From positions 3,130,136 to 3,194,135 of the forward strand of contig CP129481.1 in NCBI GenBank assembly GCA_030583905.1: a stretch of 64,000 nt of DNA, read 5' to 3'. The DNA comes from Anaerolineales bacterium. GTDB lineage: Bacteria > Chloroflexota > Anaerolineae > Anaerolineales > Villigracilaceae. Shown here in pieces: positions 55,381 through 63,350 of this stretch; position 1 is the stretch's first letter, and each line of letters starts with the position of its first letter. Made by a program: the position numbers and the translations under genes. Under the pieces are notes generated by a model. It was not told where the DNA came from. It saw only the letters and a program-made list of their open reading frames with translations, and ran no database searches.

Positions 55381-56064
55381 GTGACCCAAACCATTTTGAT
55401 CGTGGATGATGAAAAAAGGCTGGTTTCGCTCTTGCAAAGTTATCTCGCGCAAGAGGGTTATCGGGTCGTGACCGCATACAACGGCAATGACGCGCTGACG
55501 ATTGCGGACAGGGAAAAGCCCGACCTGATCATCCTTGACATCATGATGCCCGAAATGAACGGATACGAGTTCATGCGCACGCACCGCCTGGGGAACGATA
55601 CGCCCATCATCATGTTGACCGCGCGCGTGGAAGACGAGGACAAGGTTATCGGGCTGGAACTCGGCGCGGACGATTACGTGACCAAACCGTTCAAGCCGCG
55701 CGAGTTGATGGCACGCGTACGCAACATCCTGCGGCGGACCGGAAGGAATGAGCCAAAAGGAAAGCGCCTCAAAGTCGGAAAGATCAGCCTCGACCATGAT
55801 ACCCGCGAAGTATTCGCCGGCGACCATGCCGTGGATTTGACCCCGTCCGAATTCGACCTGCTCGCCGCGCTGATGAGCTCGCCGGGGCGCGTCTATTCAC
55901 GACTCGACCTGCTTGATGTGATCCAGGGCGTGCGCTATGAAGGTTACGAACGCACCATCGACACACACATCAAGAACCTGCGCGGCAAACTGGAAGAAGA
56001 TGCCCGCAAGCCGCAATACGTCGAAACCGTGTACGGCGTTGGGTATCGTTTGCGAAAGGCGTAA
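55381..56064 (+). CDS. OmpR/PhoB-family response regulator
   Basis: 227 residues from GTG. Receiver with DD at 9-10, phospho-Asp53 (LIILDIMMPEMNG), Thr (IIMLTAR) and Lys (DYVTKPFKPREL). The C-terminal winged helix is KISLDHDTREVFAGDHAVDLTPSEFDLLAALMSSPGRVYSRLDLLD ... YERTIDTHIKNLRGKLEEDARKPQYVETVYGVGYRLRKA. An extended -10 (TGG-GATAAT, 55366-55374) ends 6 nt before the GTG, predicting a leaderless mRNA. The partner kinase gene follows. Confidence 0.94.
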   Translation: MTQTILIVDDEKRLVSLLQSYLAQEGYRVVTAYNGNDALTIADREKPDLIILDIMMPEMNGYEFMRTHRLGNDTPIIMLTARVEDEDKVIGLELGADDYVTKPFKPRELMARVRNILRRTGRNEPKGKRLKVGKISLDHDTREVFAGDHAVDLTPSEFDLLAALMSSPGRVYSRLDLLDVIQGVRYEGYERTIDTHIKNLRGKLEEDARKPQYVETVYGVGYRLRKA

Positions 56065-56134
56065 ATTCCAAACACGAAGGAAAAACTAAAGCCGCCAACC
56101 TTTGTCCACCTTGCGGCACTTCGCGATAAATAAC

Positions 56135-57478
56135 ATGAAACTCACCACCAAACTCATCCTTGCCTTTCTAATCGTCAGCCTGCTCAGCATCGGCGCGTTG
56201 GCGGTCATGACGCGCATCACCGCCAACCGTGAATTCGGCATCTTCCTTGCAAACCGCTACCAGACCGAACTATGCGACAGGCTGGCGGAATATTACGTGA
56301 ACACCGGCTCATGGGATGGCGTGGCAGCCATATTGCCCGGCATGAACATGGGCGGACCGATGGCTGGGCAGAACCGCCCCGCCTGGTTCGCCGTCGCCGA
56401 CAGGAACGGCGATATCGTTCTGGAAAGCAGCCGCCACCGCAAAGGCTACCGTCTCAACCGCAGAGCCATCGAGCAAGCCGAACCCATCATCGCAAATAAT
56501 GAAGTCGTCGGCTACCTGCTGTTGGAAGTGCCCTATTCCCCGCAAACCGCCGCGGAACAGAACTTCCTCAAACGGCTCGACTTCTTCCTCGTCCTCGGCG
56601 CGCTCGGCGCGGTTGCGCTTGCCTTCCTGTTCGGCATCATCCTTTCGCGCAACATCACCAACCCCATCCGTAAACTGACCAAAGCCACGCACGACATCGC
56701 GGGCGGCAAGCTCGGTCAGCAGGTGGATGTGCACTCGAACGATGAGATCGGCGAACTGGCACAATCCTTCAACAAGATGAGCGCCGACCTCGCGCGCGCC
56801 TCCCACCTGCGCAGGCAAATGACCGCCGACATCGCCCACGAACTGCGCACCCCGCTCAGTCTGATCATCGGTCATGCCGAGGGCGTGCACGACGGCGTAC
56901 TCAAGCCCACACGCGGAAATTTCGAGATCGTCCGCGAGGAAGCCGAACGCCTCGAGCGCCTCGTCAACGACCTGCGTACGCTTTCCCTTGCCGATGCGGG
57001 CGAACTATCTGTGGAATTCCAACCCGTTGACGTGAACGACATCGCCCGCGACAGCCACACCCATTACCGTTCCCTGTTCGACAAAAAACGCATCAAACTC
57101 GACCTCGAACTTGCGCCGGTCATCCTGAAGGCGAATCTCGACCCGCACCGCTTCGCCCAAGTCCTGAACAACATCCTCGACAATGCCCTGCGCCACACCC
57201 CCGAAAGCGGACGCGTGGAATTGAAAACCCAGCTCGCAGAAAACAGGATTCAACTGTCCGTTAAAGATAGCGGCGCAGGCGTCACATCCGAAGAAACACA
57301 GCATCTCTTTGACCGTTTCTACCGCGTGGACGAGGCCCGCGCGCGCGACGATGGCGGCTCGGGGTTGGGGCTTGCCATCGCAAAATCCATCGTGGAGATG
57401 CATGGCGGCAGGATCCGGGCGGAGAGCGAAAAAGACAAGGGACTTAAGGTAATTGTTGAGCTGCCGCGTGTAAAATAG
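56135..57478 (+). CDS. HAMP-domain sensor histidine kinase (BaeS-like)
   Basis: 447 residues from MKLTTKLILAFLIV (alternative start 33 bp upstream). TM1 residues ~7-28, a short external domain (~29-150) with a Met/Gly-rich LPGMNMGGPMAGQ loop, TM2 ~160-185, HAMP (SRNITNPIRKLTKATHDIAGGKLGQQVDVHSNDEIGELAQSFNKM), HisKA MTADIAHELRTPLSLIIGH (His in AHEL), and HATPase boxes NNILDNALRHTP, DSGAGVTSEE and GGSGLGLAIAKSIVEMHGG. It is the likely partner of the preceding regulator. Confidence 0.94.
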   Translation: MKLTTKLILAFLIVSLLSIGALAVMTRITANREFGIFLANRYQTELCDRLAEYYVNTGSWDGVAAILPGMNMGGPMAGQNRPAWFAVADRNGDIVLESSRHRKGYRLNRRAIEQAEPIIANNEVVGYLLLEVPYSPQTAAEQNFLKRLDFFLVLGALGAVALAFLFGIILSRNITNPIRKLTKATHDIAGGKLGQQVDVHSNDEIGELAQSFNKMSADLARASHLRRQMTADIAHELRTPLSLIIGHAEGVHDGVLKPTRGNFEIVREEAERLERLVNDLRTLSLADAGELSVEFQPVDVNDIARDSHTHYRSLFDKKRIKLDLELAPVILKANLDPHRFAQVLNNILDNALRHTPESGRVELKTQLAENRIQLSVKDSGAGVTSEETQHLFDRFYRVDEARARDDGGSGLGLAIAKSIVEMHGGRIRAESEKDKGLKVIVELPRVK

Positions 57479-57482
57479 AGGC

Positions 57483-60359
57483 ATGGACCTGACCTCCATC
57501 CTGCCCGAAGCCCGCATCCGCGCGCGCCTGATCGACCGAATTGCCTACGCGAATGACGCTTCGTATTTTCGGCTGGTACCGCAGGCAGTGGTACAGCCGA
57601 ATTCCATCGGGGAGATTCAGGCGCTGTTCAATTACACCCAACAAAATAAAATCCCGATGTCCTTCCGCGCCGCAGGGACGAGTCTCTCCGGGCAGGCTGT
57701 GACAGACGGCATCCTCGTGGATATTTCCAAACATTGGGGCAAATACAGTTTGGAAGAGAACGCAGGCAAAGTCCGTTTTCAACCCGGCATTGTGGGCGGA
57801 TTTCTCAACAACGTGCTCAAGCCGCACGGACGGCGCATTGGTCCAGACCCCGCTTCGATCGACGCGTGCATGATGGGCGGCATCCTTGCCAATAATTCCA
57901 GCGGCATGTGCTGCGGCGTGACCGAGAACTCGTACAAGACCATCCACGCGATGACGTTCGTTTTACCAAACGGATTCACACTCGATACATCCCAGCCAGA
58001 TGCGCACAGGATCTTTGAGAACGAACAGCCGCGTATCGCCCAAGGTCTGCTCGAAATGAAACGGCGAATCTTATCCGCAGATTTGGCAGATGGCGCAGAA
58101 AAAAATAATCTGCCTAATCCGCGCAATCTGCGGCTGAAAGAATCTCTCGCTGAAAAAATCCGCCGACGTTATCAGATCAAGAACAATAACGGCTACCTGC
58201 TCAACGCCTTCCTTGACTTCGAGCATCCGCTCGATATTCTCATCCATTTACTGATCGGCTCCGAGGGTACGCTCGGTTTCATTGCCGAGGGTGTGCTGAA
58301 CACCCTGCCCGATTTCACCTACAAATACACCGGGCAGATGTATTTCAAGAATATCCGTGACGCGGCGGCAGCAGTGTACCCGATCAAGATGTCCGGTGCG
58401 CGCGCCGTGGAAGTGATGGATCGCGAGTCGCTGCGCTCGGTGGAGCATCTGCCCGGCGTGCCTGCCATTCTCAAGGAACTGCCCGATGGGGCAACCGCCA
58501 TCCTCGCCGAGTATCAAGCCGCGGATGCAGAATCCATGCTTCAGTTTAAGAAAGAAGCGGGGCGCGTCATCCGCGAATTCAAACTGATCCACGATGTCAC
58601 ATTCACCGACGACCCCGTTCAGCAAGCATCGTTGTGGAAACCGCGCAAAGGCATCATCGCATCCGTCGGCGCGATGCGCCCGCGCGGCACGACCTCGGTC
58701 AATGAAGATGTCGCCTTCCCCGTCGAGCACCTCGCCGACGCCGTGACCGACCTGCGCCATCTCTTCGACGATTTCGGTTACAGCGAGGGCGTCATCTTCG
58801 GTCACGCCAAAGACGGCAATTTGCATTTCCTCGTCAACCAGGCGTTCGACACACCCGAACAAATCCGTCACTTCGATCATTTCATGCAAGCGATGGTCAA
58901 GATCGTCAGCGGCAAATACGACGGCTCGCTCAAAGCCGAACACGGCACGGGGCGCAACATGGCGCCGTTCGTCGAAACCGAATGGGGCAGCGAGGCATAC
59001 GCCATCATGCGCGACCTCAAATTCCTGCTCGACCCCGACGGCATGCTCAACCCCGGCGTACTCATCAACGACGACCCGCAAGCGCATGTCACTCATTTGA
59101 AAAGCCTCGCACTCGTCGCGCCTGAAATCGACAAATGCATCGAATGTGGATTTTGCGAGTCGAAGTGCCCCAGCCGGATGCTGACGTTTTCACCCAGACA
59201 ACGCATCGTTGTCCAGCGTGAACTTGCATCCATGCGCCTCGCCGCCTCTGACTCAGCCATGCTTGATTCTGTTTCGGATGATTTTTCCTACGCTGGCATT
59301 GACACCTGCGCCCTTGACGGTCTGTGCGGAACGGCGTGCCCGGTGGGAATCGATACGGGGAAATATATAAAGAAGTTAAGAAGTGAACAAGTGGAAAGTG
59401 AAAAGTGGGCAGGGGTGATCGCGAATAATTTTGCCCTGGTTGAAAGGACAATCGGCATCGGCGTTTCAATCGCTCACACGGCTGAGAAAGTGATCGGTGC
59501 GGACGGAGTCAAATCCATTTCGGTGGCGGCGGAAAAAATCACAGGCACAAGACTGCCAAAGTGGAACAAGTCTATTCCGCACACTCCGAAAAGACTGCGC
59601 GAACGCAACGGTTCAAAACAATTCATCTACTTCCCCTCCTGCATTTCGCGCCAGTTGGGTCAACCAAAAAGTGACAGTCACTTGAGCCTTGCAGAAACTT
59701 TTACAACTATCTCACGACGGGCAAACATCCACCTCCAAATTCCCCAAGATGTCACAGGTCATTGTTGCGGAATGCCATTCTCATCAAAAGGCTACACGCA
59801 AGCCTATCAAGCCGCGCTGCACAAAACGCTGACGCAAATGTGGGAGTGGTCGGAGCATGGGAAGTATCCCATCGTCATTGACACGACCTCCTGCACGCAC
59901 ACGCTCAAAACCTGCGGCGATGACCTTACTCCCGAGGACAAAGAACTCTGGGATCAACTCACCCTCCTCGATGGCGTGGAATTTCTGCATGACCATGTCC
60001 TGCCCAAACTCACCATCCAGCCCGTGGACGAAGACGTCATCCTGCATCCGAACTGCTCCGCCTGCAAACTCGGCTTGGACGTAAAAATGCACGCCATCGC
60101 CAAACAATGCGCCAGATCCGCAACCGTTCCGTTCGCGCTCGGCTGCTGCGCCTTCGCCGGTGACCGCGGCTTGACCCATCCCGAATTGACCGCGTCCGCT
60201 ACCGAAAAAGAAAGTGCCGAAATCCTTGCAAGAGACTACGACGGCTATTACTCCTCCAACATCACCTGCGAGATCGGCATGTCCGAAGCGACGGGAAAGG
60301 ATTATGTCTCGATTGTGTATTTGGTGGAAAAGGCGAGTAGAAATTCGGTGGTCGAGTAG
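57483..60359 (+). CDS. FAD-linked oxidase/Fe-S oxidoreductase fusion (YdiJ/D-lactate dehydrogenase-like)
   Basis: 958 residues. N-terminal FAD_binding_4 domain (VVQPNSIGEIQALFNYTQQNKIPMSFRAAGTSLSGQAVTDGILVD; IGPDPASIDACMMGGILANNSSGMCCG), then FAD-oxidase C (SVNEDVAFPVEHLADAV..., HAKDGNLHF, EHGTGRNMAPF). A ferredoxin part has clusters CIECGFCESKCPS and CALDGLCGTACPVG, and two CCG-type segments follow (VTGHCCGMPF; HPNCSACKLG, GCCAFAGDRG). It probably oxidises a D-2-hydroxy acid. Residues ~196-217 come from a palindromic repeat in frame (58070-58133). It starts 4 bp after the kinase gene. Confidence 0.93.
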   Translation: MDLTSILPEARIRARLIDRIAYANDASYFRLVPQAVVQPNSIGEIQALFNYTQQNKIPMSFRAAGTSLSGQAVTDGILVDISKHWGKYSLEENAGKVRFQPGIVGGFLNNVLKPHGRRIGPDPASIDACMMGGILANNSSGMCCGVTENSYKTIHAMTFVLPNGFTLDTSQPDAHRIFENEQPRIAQGLLEMKRRILSADLADGAEKNNLPNPRNLRLKESLAEKIRRRYQIKNNNGYLLNAFLDFEHPLDILIHLLIGSEGTLGFIAEGVLNTLPDFTYKYTGQMYFKNIRDAAAAVYPIKMSGARAVEVMDRESLRSVEHLPGVPAILKELPDGATAILAEYQAADAESMLQFKKEAGRVIREFKLIHDVTFTDDPVQQASLWKPRKGIIASVGAMRPRGTTSVNEDVAFPVEHLADAVTDLRHLFDDFGYSEGVIFGHAKDGNLHFLVNQAFDTPEQIRHFDHFMQAMVKIVSGKYDGSLKAEHGTGRNMAPFVETEWGSEAYAIMRDLKFLLDPDGMLNPGVLINDDPQAHVTHLKSLALVAPEIDKCIECGFCESKCPSRMLTFSPRQRIVVQRELASMRLAASDSAMLDSVSDDFSYAGIDTCALDGLCGTACPVGIDTGKYIKKLRSEQVESEKWAGVIANNFALVERTIGIGVSIAHTAEKVIGADGVKSISVAAEKITGTRLPKWNKSIPHTPKRLRERNGSKQFIYFPSCISRQLGQPKSDSHLSLAETFTTISRRANIHLQIPQDVTGHCCGMPFSSKGYTQAYQAALHKTLTQMWEWSEHGKYPIVIDTTSCTHTLKTCGDDLTPEDKELWDQLTLLDGVEFLHDHVLPKLTIQPVDEDVILHPNCSACKLGLDVKMHAIAKQCARSATVPFALGCCAFAGDRGLTHPELTASATEKESAEILARDYDGYYSSNITCEIGMSEATGKDYVSIVYLVEKASRNSVVE
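58070..58133 (+). repeat. Palindromic repeat, copy 2, inside a coding sequence
   Basis: Begins CTTATCCGCAGATTTGGCAG and ends AATCCGCGCAATCTGCGG, like the intergenic element at 11525-11586. It encodes about 22 residues (SADLADGAEKNNLPNPRNLR) lying just before a conserved segment (AEKIRRRYQIKNNNGY). The reading frame is kept. Confidence 0.75.
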
Positions 60360-60435
60360 GGCGACTTGGCTAGAATAATCATGCCGTATAATGAGCGGAC
60401 ATTTGGATTTCCCCCGCGAATAAAGACCGATATCG

Positions 60436-60472
60436 TCATTGCAAACCGCTGCATTTACCACGAAGCAATCCA
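60436..60472. repeat. Dispersed repeat fragment (CATTGCAAACCGC ... GAAGCAATCC)
   Basis: GTCATTGCAAACCGC and CACGAAGCAATCC resemble the outer arms of the element at 6419-6486. The 175-bp gap also holds TATAAT at 60387 but no gene. Confidence 0.5.
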
Positions 60473-60534
60473 TTGATCAATTTTGCAGCAGTGAAGAGTA
60501 CATTACTCCCCGACCTCGAACCTGACAATACCTC

Positions 60535-61146
60535 ATGAACAACATCGAAGGTTTCATCATCTTACTCACCTATCTCGGCGTCACTTCTTCGGCGGTATCG
60601 GGTGTACTCGAAGCACGCAAACACGAAATGGATGTGGTTGGTGCGACTACGGTGGCTTTTGTCACCGCCTTTGGGGGCGGAACCCTGCGCGACCTGCTAC
60701 TGGGGCGGACACCGATCTTCTGGCTGGTCGATCCAGGATTATCCATCGCGACCTTTGCGGTCTCGATCATTTTCTTTTTCCGGGTACATAGGATATCAGA
60801 AGAATGGCTCTACATCCCGGACGCACTAGGGCTGGGCTTCTTCACTATTCTCGGCGCGACCTTTGCCCTGCAAATGGATCTTTCCCTGCTGGTTGTATCG
60901 TTGATGGGCGTGGTCACCGGCGTTTTTGGGGGCGTCCTGCGTGATGTCCTTTGCAACAAGGTTCCCCACATTTTCAAACGCGGCACACGGCTGTATGCCA
61001 CCTGCTCTTTTCTCGGCGTGTGGGTGTTCATCGTTCTGATGCAATTGGATGTGGATGCTTCGCTTGCATCCTGGATCGGGACCGTGACCGTCTTCGTCCT
61101 GCGGATACTGGCAGTCCGTTTCAGGTGGACACTACCCTTCCCTTAA
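60535..61146 (+). CDS. TRIC-type/UPF0126 membrane protein
   Basis: 203 residues, seven helices in two related halves, each with the marker GGGTLRDLLLGRTPIFW (first) and GGVLRDVLCNKVP (second). This is the UPF0126 (YadS/YicG) family, structurally related to TRIC cation channels, with some members proposed as glycine transporters. No ribosome site is visible at the ATG. The next gene (DUF2891) follows 47 bp later. Substrate not deducible. Confidence 0.92.
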   Translation: MNNIEGFIILLTYLGVTSSAVSGVLEARKHEMDVVGATTVAFVTAFGGGTLRDLLLGRTPIFWLVDPGLSIATFAVSIIFFFRVHRISEEWLYIPDALGLGFFTILGATFALQMDLSLLVVSLMGVVTGVFGGVLRDVLCNKVPHIFKRGTRLYATCSFLGVWVFIVLMQLDVDASLASWIGTVTVFVLRILAVRFRWTLPFP

Positions 61147-61193
61147 ACAAAAAGGGACGGACGGTGAAATCATAGAAACTTAACAAGCATCCT

Positions 61194-62231
61194 ATGACTC
61201 ATTTCCAAAACTCACAGACAGCGCTTGCACAAGTCGCCCCGTCCTTCGCGGACACGATCGTCCGCGTCGTTCAGCAGGAATATCCGAACCAGATGCAGCA
61301 CATGATGACGGGTCCTGATGATCGCCCGACGCCGCGCGAAGCGCATCCCGCCTTTTACGGCTGTTTCGACTGGCACTCCAGCGTCGAGATGCATTGGGTC
61401 TTGATCCACCTGCTGCGATTGGTTCCCGAAGCCTTTGATACGACGAAAGCAAGGATGGTGCTTAACGCCCACCTTACGGAAGATGCACTTTTGCAGGAAG
61501 CCGCCTATCTTCGCTCCCGTCCGCGCTTCGAACGACCTTATGGCTGGGGCTGGTACCTGACCTTTGTCCACGAGTTGACGTTATCCGAAGATGAAACAAC
61601 AGCTCAATGGTTGAAAGCCGCGTGTCCTCTCGCGGATGTGATCACCGAAGGCTTTCTATCCTGGCTCCCAAAGGCGACCTACCCGATCCGCGTGGGGATG
61701 CACAGCAACAGCGCCTATGGTCTGTCGCGTTCCGTGCCATGGGCAAGGTATCTGACAGCGCAGGGCGATCCCCGCTTGCTGACCGCCATCGCTCAAACCG
61801 CAGTCCGATGGTATGGCGCGGACAAAAATTACCCCGCCCATTATGAACCGAGCGGTAGCGACTTCCTCTCCCCCGCCCTGACGGAAGTGGATTTGATGAG
61901 CCTTGTTCTCGAACGGGAAGAATTCCTCAATTGGCTGGACGCCTTCCTGCCGAATCTATCTTCCGGGGAACCCAACTCGCTCTTTCAACCTGCCTTTGTC
62001 TCAGATGCATCGGATGGTCAACTAGCACATCTGCATGGATTAAACCTGTATCGCGCATTCGTATGGCGGCATTTGCATGATTTTCTCCCTGAGAACGATC
62101 CACGCAAACCATATCTTGAATCAGGCATCCACGCACACACCGAAGCAAGTATGAACGCAGTGACCGGCTCCGATTATATGGTGGAACACTGGCTGGCGGC
62201 ATTTGCGATGCTCTACATCAGCGGCGGGTAG
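61194..62231 (+). CDS. DUF2891 family protein
   Basis: 345 residues, soluble. The family patterns include HPAFYGCFDWHSSVEMHWVLIHLLR, RPYGWGWYLTFVHEL, VGMHSNSAYGLSRSV, HYEPSGSDFLSPALTEVDLMSLVL and a terminal YMVEHWLAAFAMLYISG. This all-helical, (alpha/alpha)6-barrel-like family has no assigned activity; conserved His, Trp and Glu suggest an enzyme. The gene ends before a terminator at 62368; 62232-62367 has no gene. Confidence 0.9.
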   Translation: MTHFQNSQTALAQVAPSFADTIVRVVQQEYPNQMQHMMTGPDDRPTPREAHPAFYGCFDWHSSVEMHWVLIHLLRLVPEAFDTTKARMVLNAHLTEDALLQEAAYLRSRPRFERPYGWGWYLTFVHELTLSEDETTAQWLKAACPLADVITEGFLSWLPKATYPIRVGMHSNSAYGLSRSVPWARYLTAQGDPRLLTAIAQTAVRWYGADKNYPAHYEPSGSDFLSPALTEVDLMSLVLEREEFLNWLDAFLPNLSSGEPNSLFQPAFVSDASDGQLAHLHGLNLYRAFVWRHLHDFLPENDPRKPYLESGIHAHTEASMNAVTGSDYMVEHWLAAFAMLYISGG

Positions 62232-62367
62232 AGATTCGAGTTTAGAATTAACGCAGGTTGAGGGGCAACTTATTCGTCTTGGATTAAACCAATACTGTTT
62301 TTTCCACTTCCAAGCCTTGTGGTCTACGGTTCATGAAAAGATCTCCTTTTTAGAAACTCTTCGAATC

Positions 62368-62401
62368 AAAAGACCGCCAGTCTACGCTGGCGGTCTTTTT
62401 T
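62368..62401. terminator. Bidirectional rho-independent terminator
   Basis: AAAAGACCGCCAG / CTGGCGGTCTTTTTT with loop TCTACG. It lies between DUF2891 and the oppositely oriented tRNA-fMet and can serve both. Confidence 0.9.
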
Positions 62402-62403
62402 AG

Positions 62404-62475
62404 TAGCGGGGGCAGGACTTGAACCTGCGACCTTCGGGTTATGAGCCCGACGAGCTGCCACTGCTCCACCCCGCA
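62404..62475 (-). tRNA. tRNA-fMet (anticodon CAT), initiator
   Basis: Acceptor GCGGGG/CCCCGC with an unpaired 1:72 position (T and T here, where C and A are usual), D arm GAGC/GCTC, anticodon stem TCGGG/CCCGA whose three G-C pairs mark an initiator, loop CTCATAA, T arm GCAGG-TTCAAGT-CCTGC, A73. CCA is not encoded (CTA follows). Confidence 0.93.
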
Positions 62476-62494
62476 TCGGTTGTTGAGCCCGCCG

Positions 62495-62523
62495 ATAGTA
62501 CCAAGTAACCCCAAAAAAGTCAA
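62495..62523 (-). promoter_or_regulatory. Promoter of tRNA-fMet
   Basis: Minus strand TTGACT (62518-62523), 17-bp spacer, TACTAT (62495-62500), ~20 nt before the tRNA 5' end. Confidence 0.7.
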
Positions 62524-62596
62524 GCGATTTATTGAAAATAGAATGAACGATCATGCAACGCATCGCTTGTTGAAATAGTACCAAGGATTGAAGGGA

Positions 62597-62636
62597 TTTG
62601 TTAAGATATGGTGTATAATGAACATACCTTAACAAA
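62597..62636 (+). promoter_or_regulatory. Operator-like inverted repeat around a -10 box
   Basis: Arms TTTGTTAAGATATG (62597-62610) and CATACCTTAACAAA (62623-62636) match in 13 of 14 positions, with a 12-bp centre that holds TATAAT (62614-62619). No clear -35 is seen. It lies ~60 bp upstream of the atypical response-regulator gene and is a candidate self-regulation site. Confidence 0.7.
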
Positions 62637-62693
62637 CTTAAATCCAACCTGTTCGTATGGATGAAACGTTAAAGGCAATTTGCAAATCACATT

Positions 62694-63350
62694 ATGAAAA
62701 CCACCACGCTTCTGGTTATCGAAGTAAAACATGCAGAGATCCCTTCTTTTGCACTGGAATTGCAGAAGAAGGGATTTGATGTCCACATTGCCCCGAATGG
62801 CAGCAAGGCTGTTTCGCTATTGAAGGAAGTCAGCCCGAGCCTGGTCGTGGTCAATGCCGCATCCCTGCGCAGCACGGGCTTGCGCATCTGCCAATCCATC
62901 CGTGAAAAGGATGCCAAACTTCCGATCATCCTCATTCTTGAAGATGACAAAGAAGTCAGCAAAGATGCCGCCGACGCCGTATTGACATTGCCCTTCACCG
63001 TCCAAAAACTTGTCAACCGCATCAAACCGCTGCTGCCCGGCGACGGCAAGAACATCCTGCATATCGGTCCCATTCGGCTCGACCTTGAAAAAAGACGCGT
63101 CCGCTGTTTCGGAAAAAGCACCAAACTCACCCCCCGCCTCGTCACACTCCTGAATTTACTGATGGACAAACACGGGGAGGTCGTTGAACGTGAAGCGCTT
63201 TTCAAAAAAGCGTGGGAAACGAACTACACCGGCGACACCCGCACCCTCGACGTGCACATCTCCTGGCTGCGCCGCGCCATCGAACTCGACCCCGACAACC
63301 CCAAACTGCTGAAAACCATCCGCGGCGTCGGGTATCGCCTAGACGTATAA
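62694..63350 (+). CDS. OmpR-type DNA-binding protein with a degenerate receiver domain
   Basis: 218 residues. The N-terminal half folds like a receiver (LLVIEVKHAEIPSFALELQKKGFDVHIAPNGSKAVSLLKEV), but the acidic pair is Glu10-Val11, the phospho-Asp is Asn54 (LVVVNAAS) and the switch Lys is Leu in LTLPFT. The C-terminal winged helix is intact (IRLDLEKRRVRCFGKSTKLTPRLVTLLNLLMDKHGEVVEREALFKKAWETNYTGDTRTLDVHISWLRRAIELDPDNPKLLKTIRGVGYRLDV). It probably works without phosphorylation. No kinase is adjacent. It overlaps the convergent methyltransferase gene by 12 bp. Confidence 0.9.
   Translation: MKTTTLLVIEVKHAEIPSFALELQKKGFDVHIAPNGSKAVSLLKEVSPSLVVVNAASLRSTGLRICQSIREKDAKLPIILILEDDKEVSKDAADAVLTLPFTVQKLVNRIKPLLPGDGKNILHIGPIRLDLEKRRVRCFGKSTKLTPRLVTLLNLLMDKHGEVVEREALFKKAWETNYTGDTRTLDVHISWLRRAIELDPDNPKLLKTIRGVGYRLDV

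Noticed and set aside
62657..62815. Small upstream ORF overlapping the degenerate response regulator
   Set aside because: No ribosome site and no recognisable features; it is read in another frame of a strong coding sequence.
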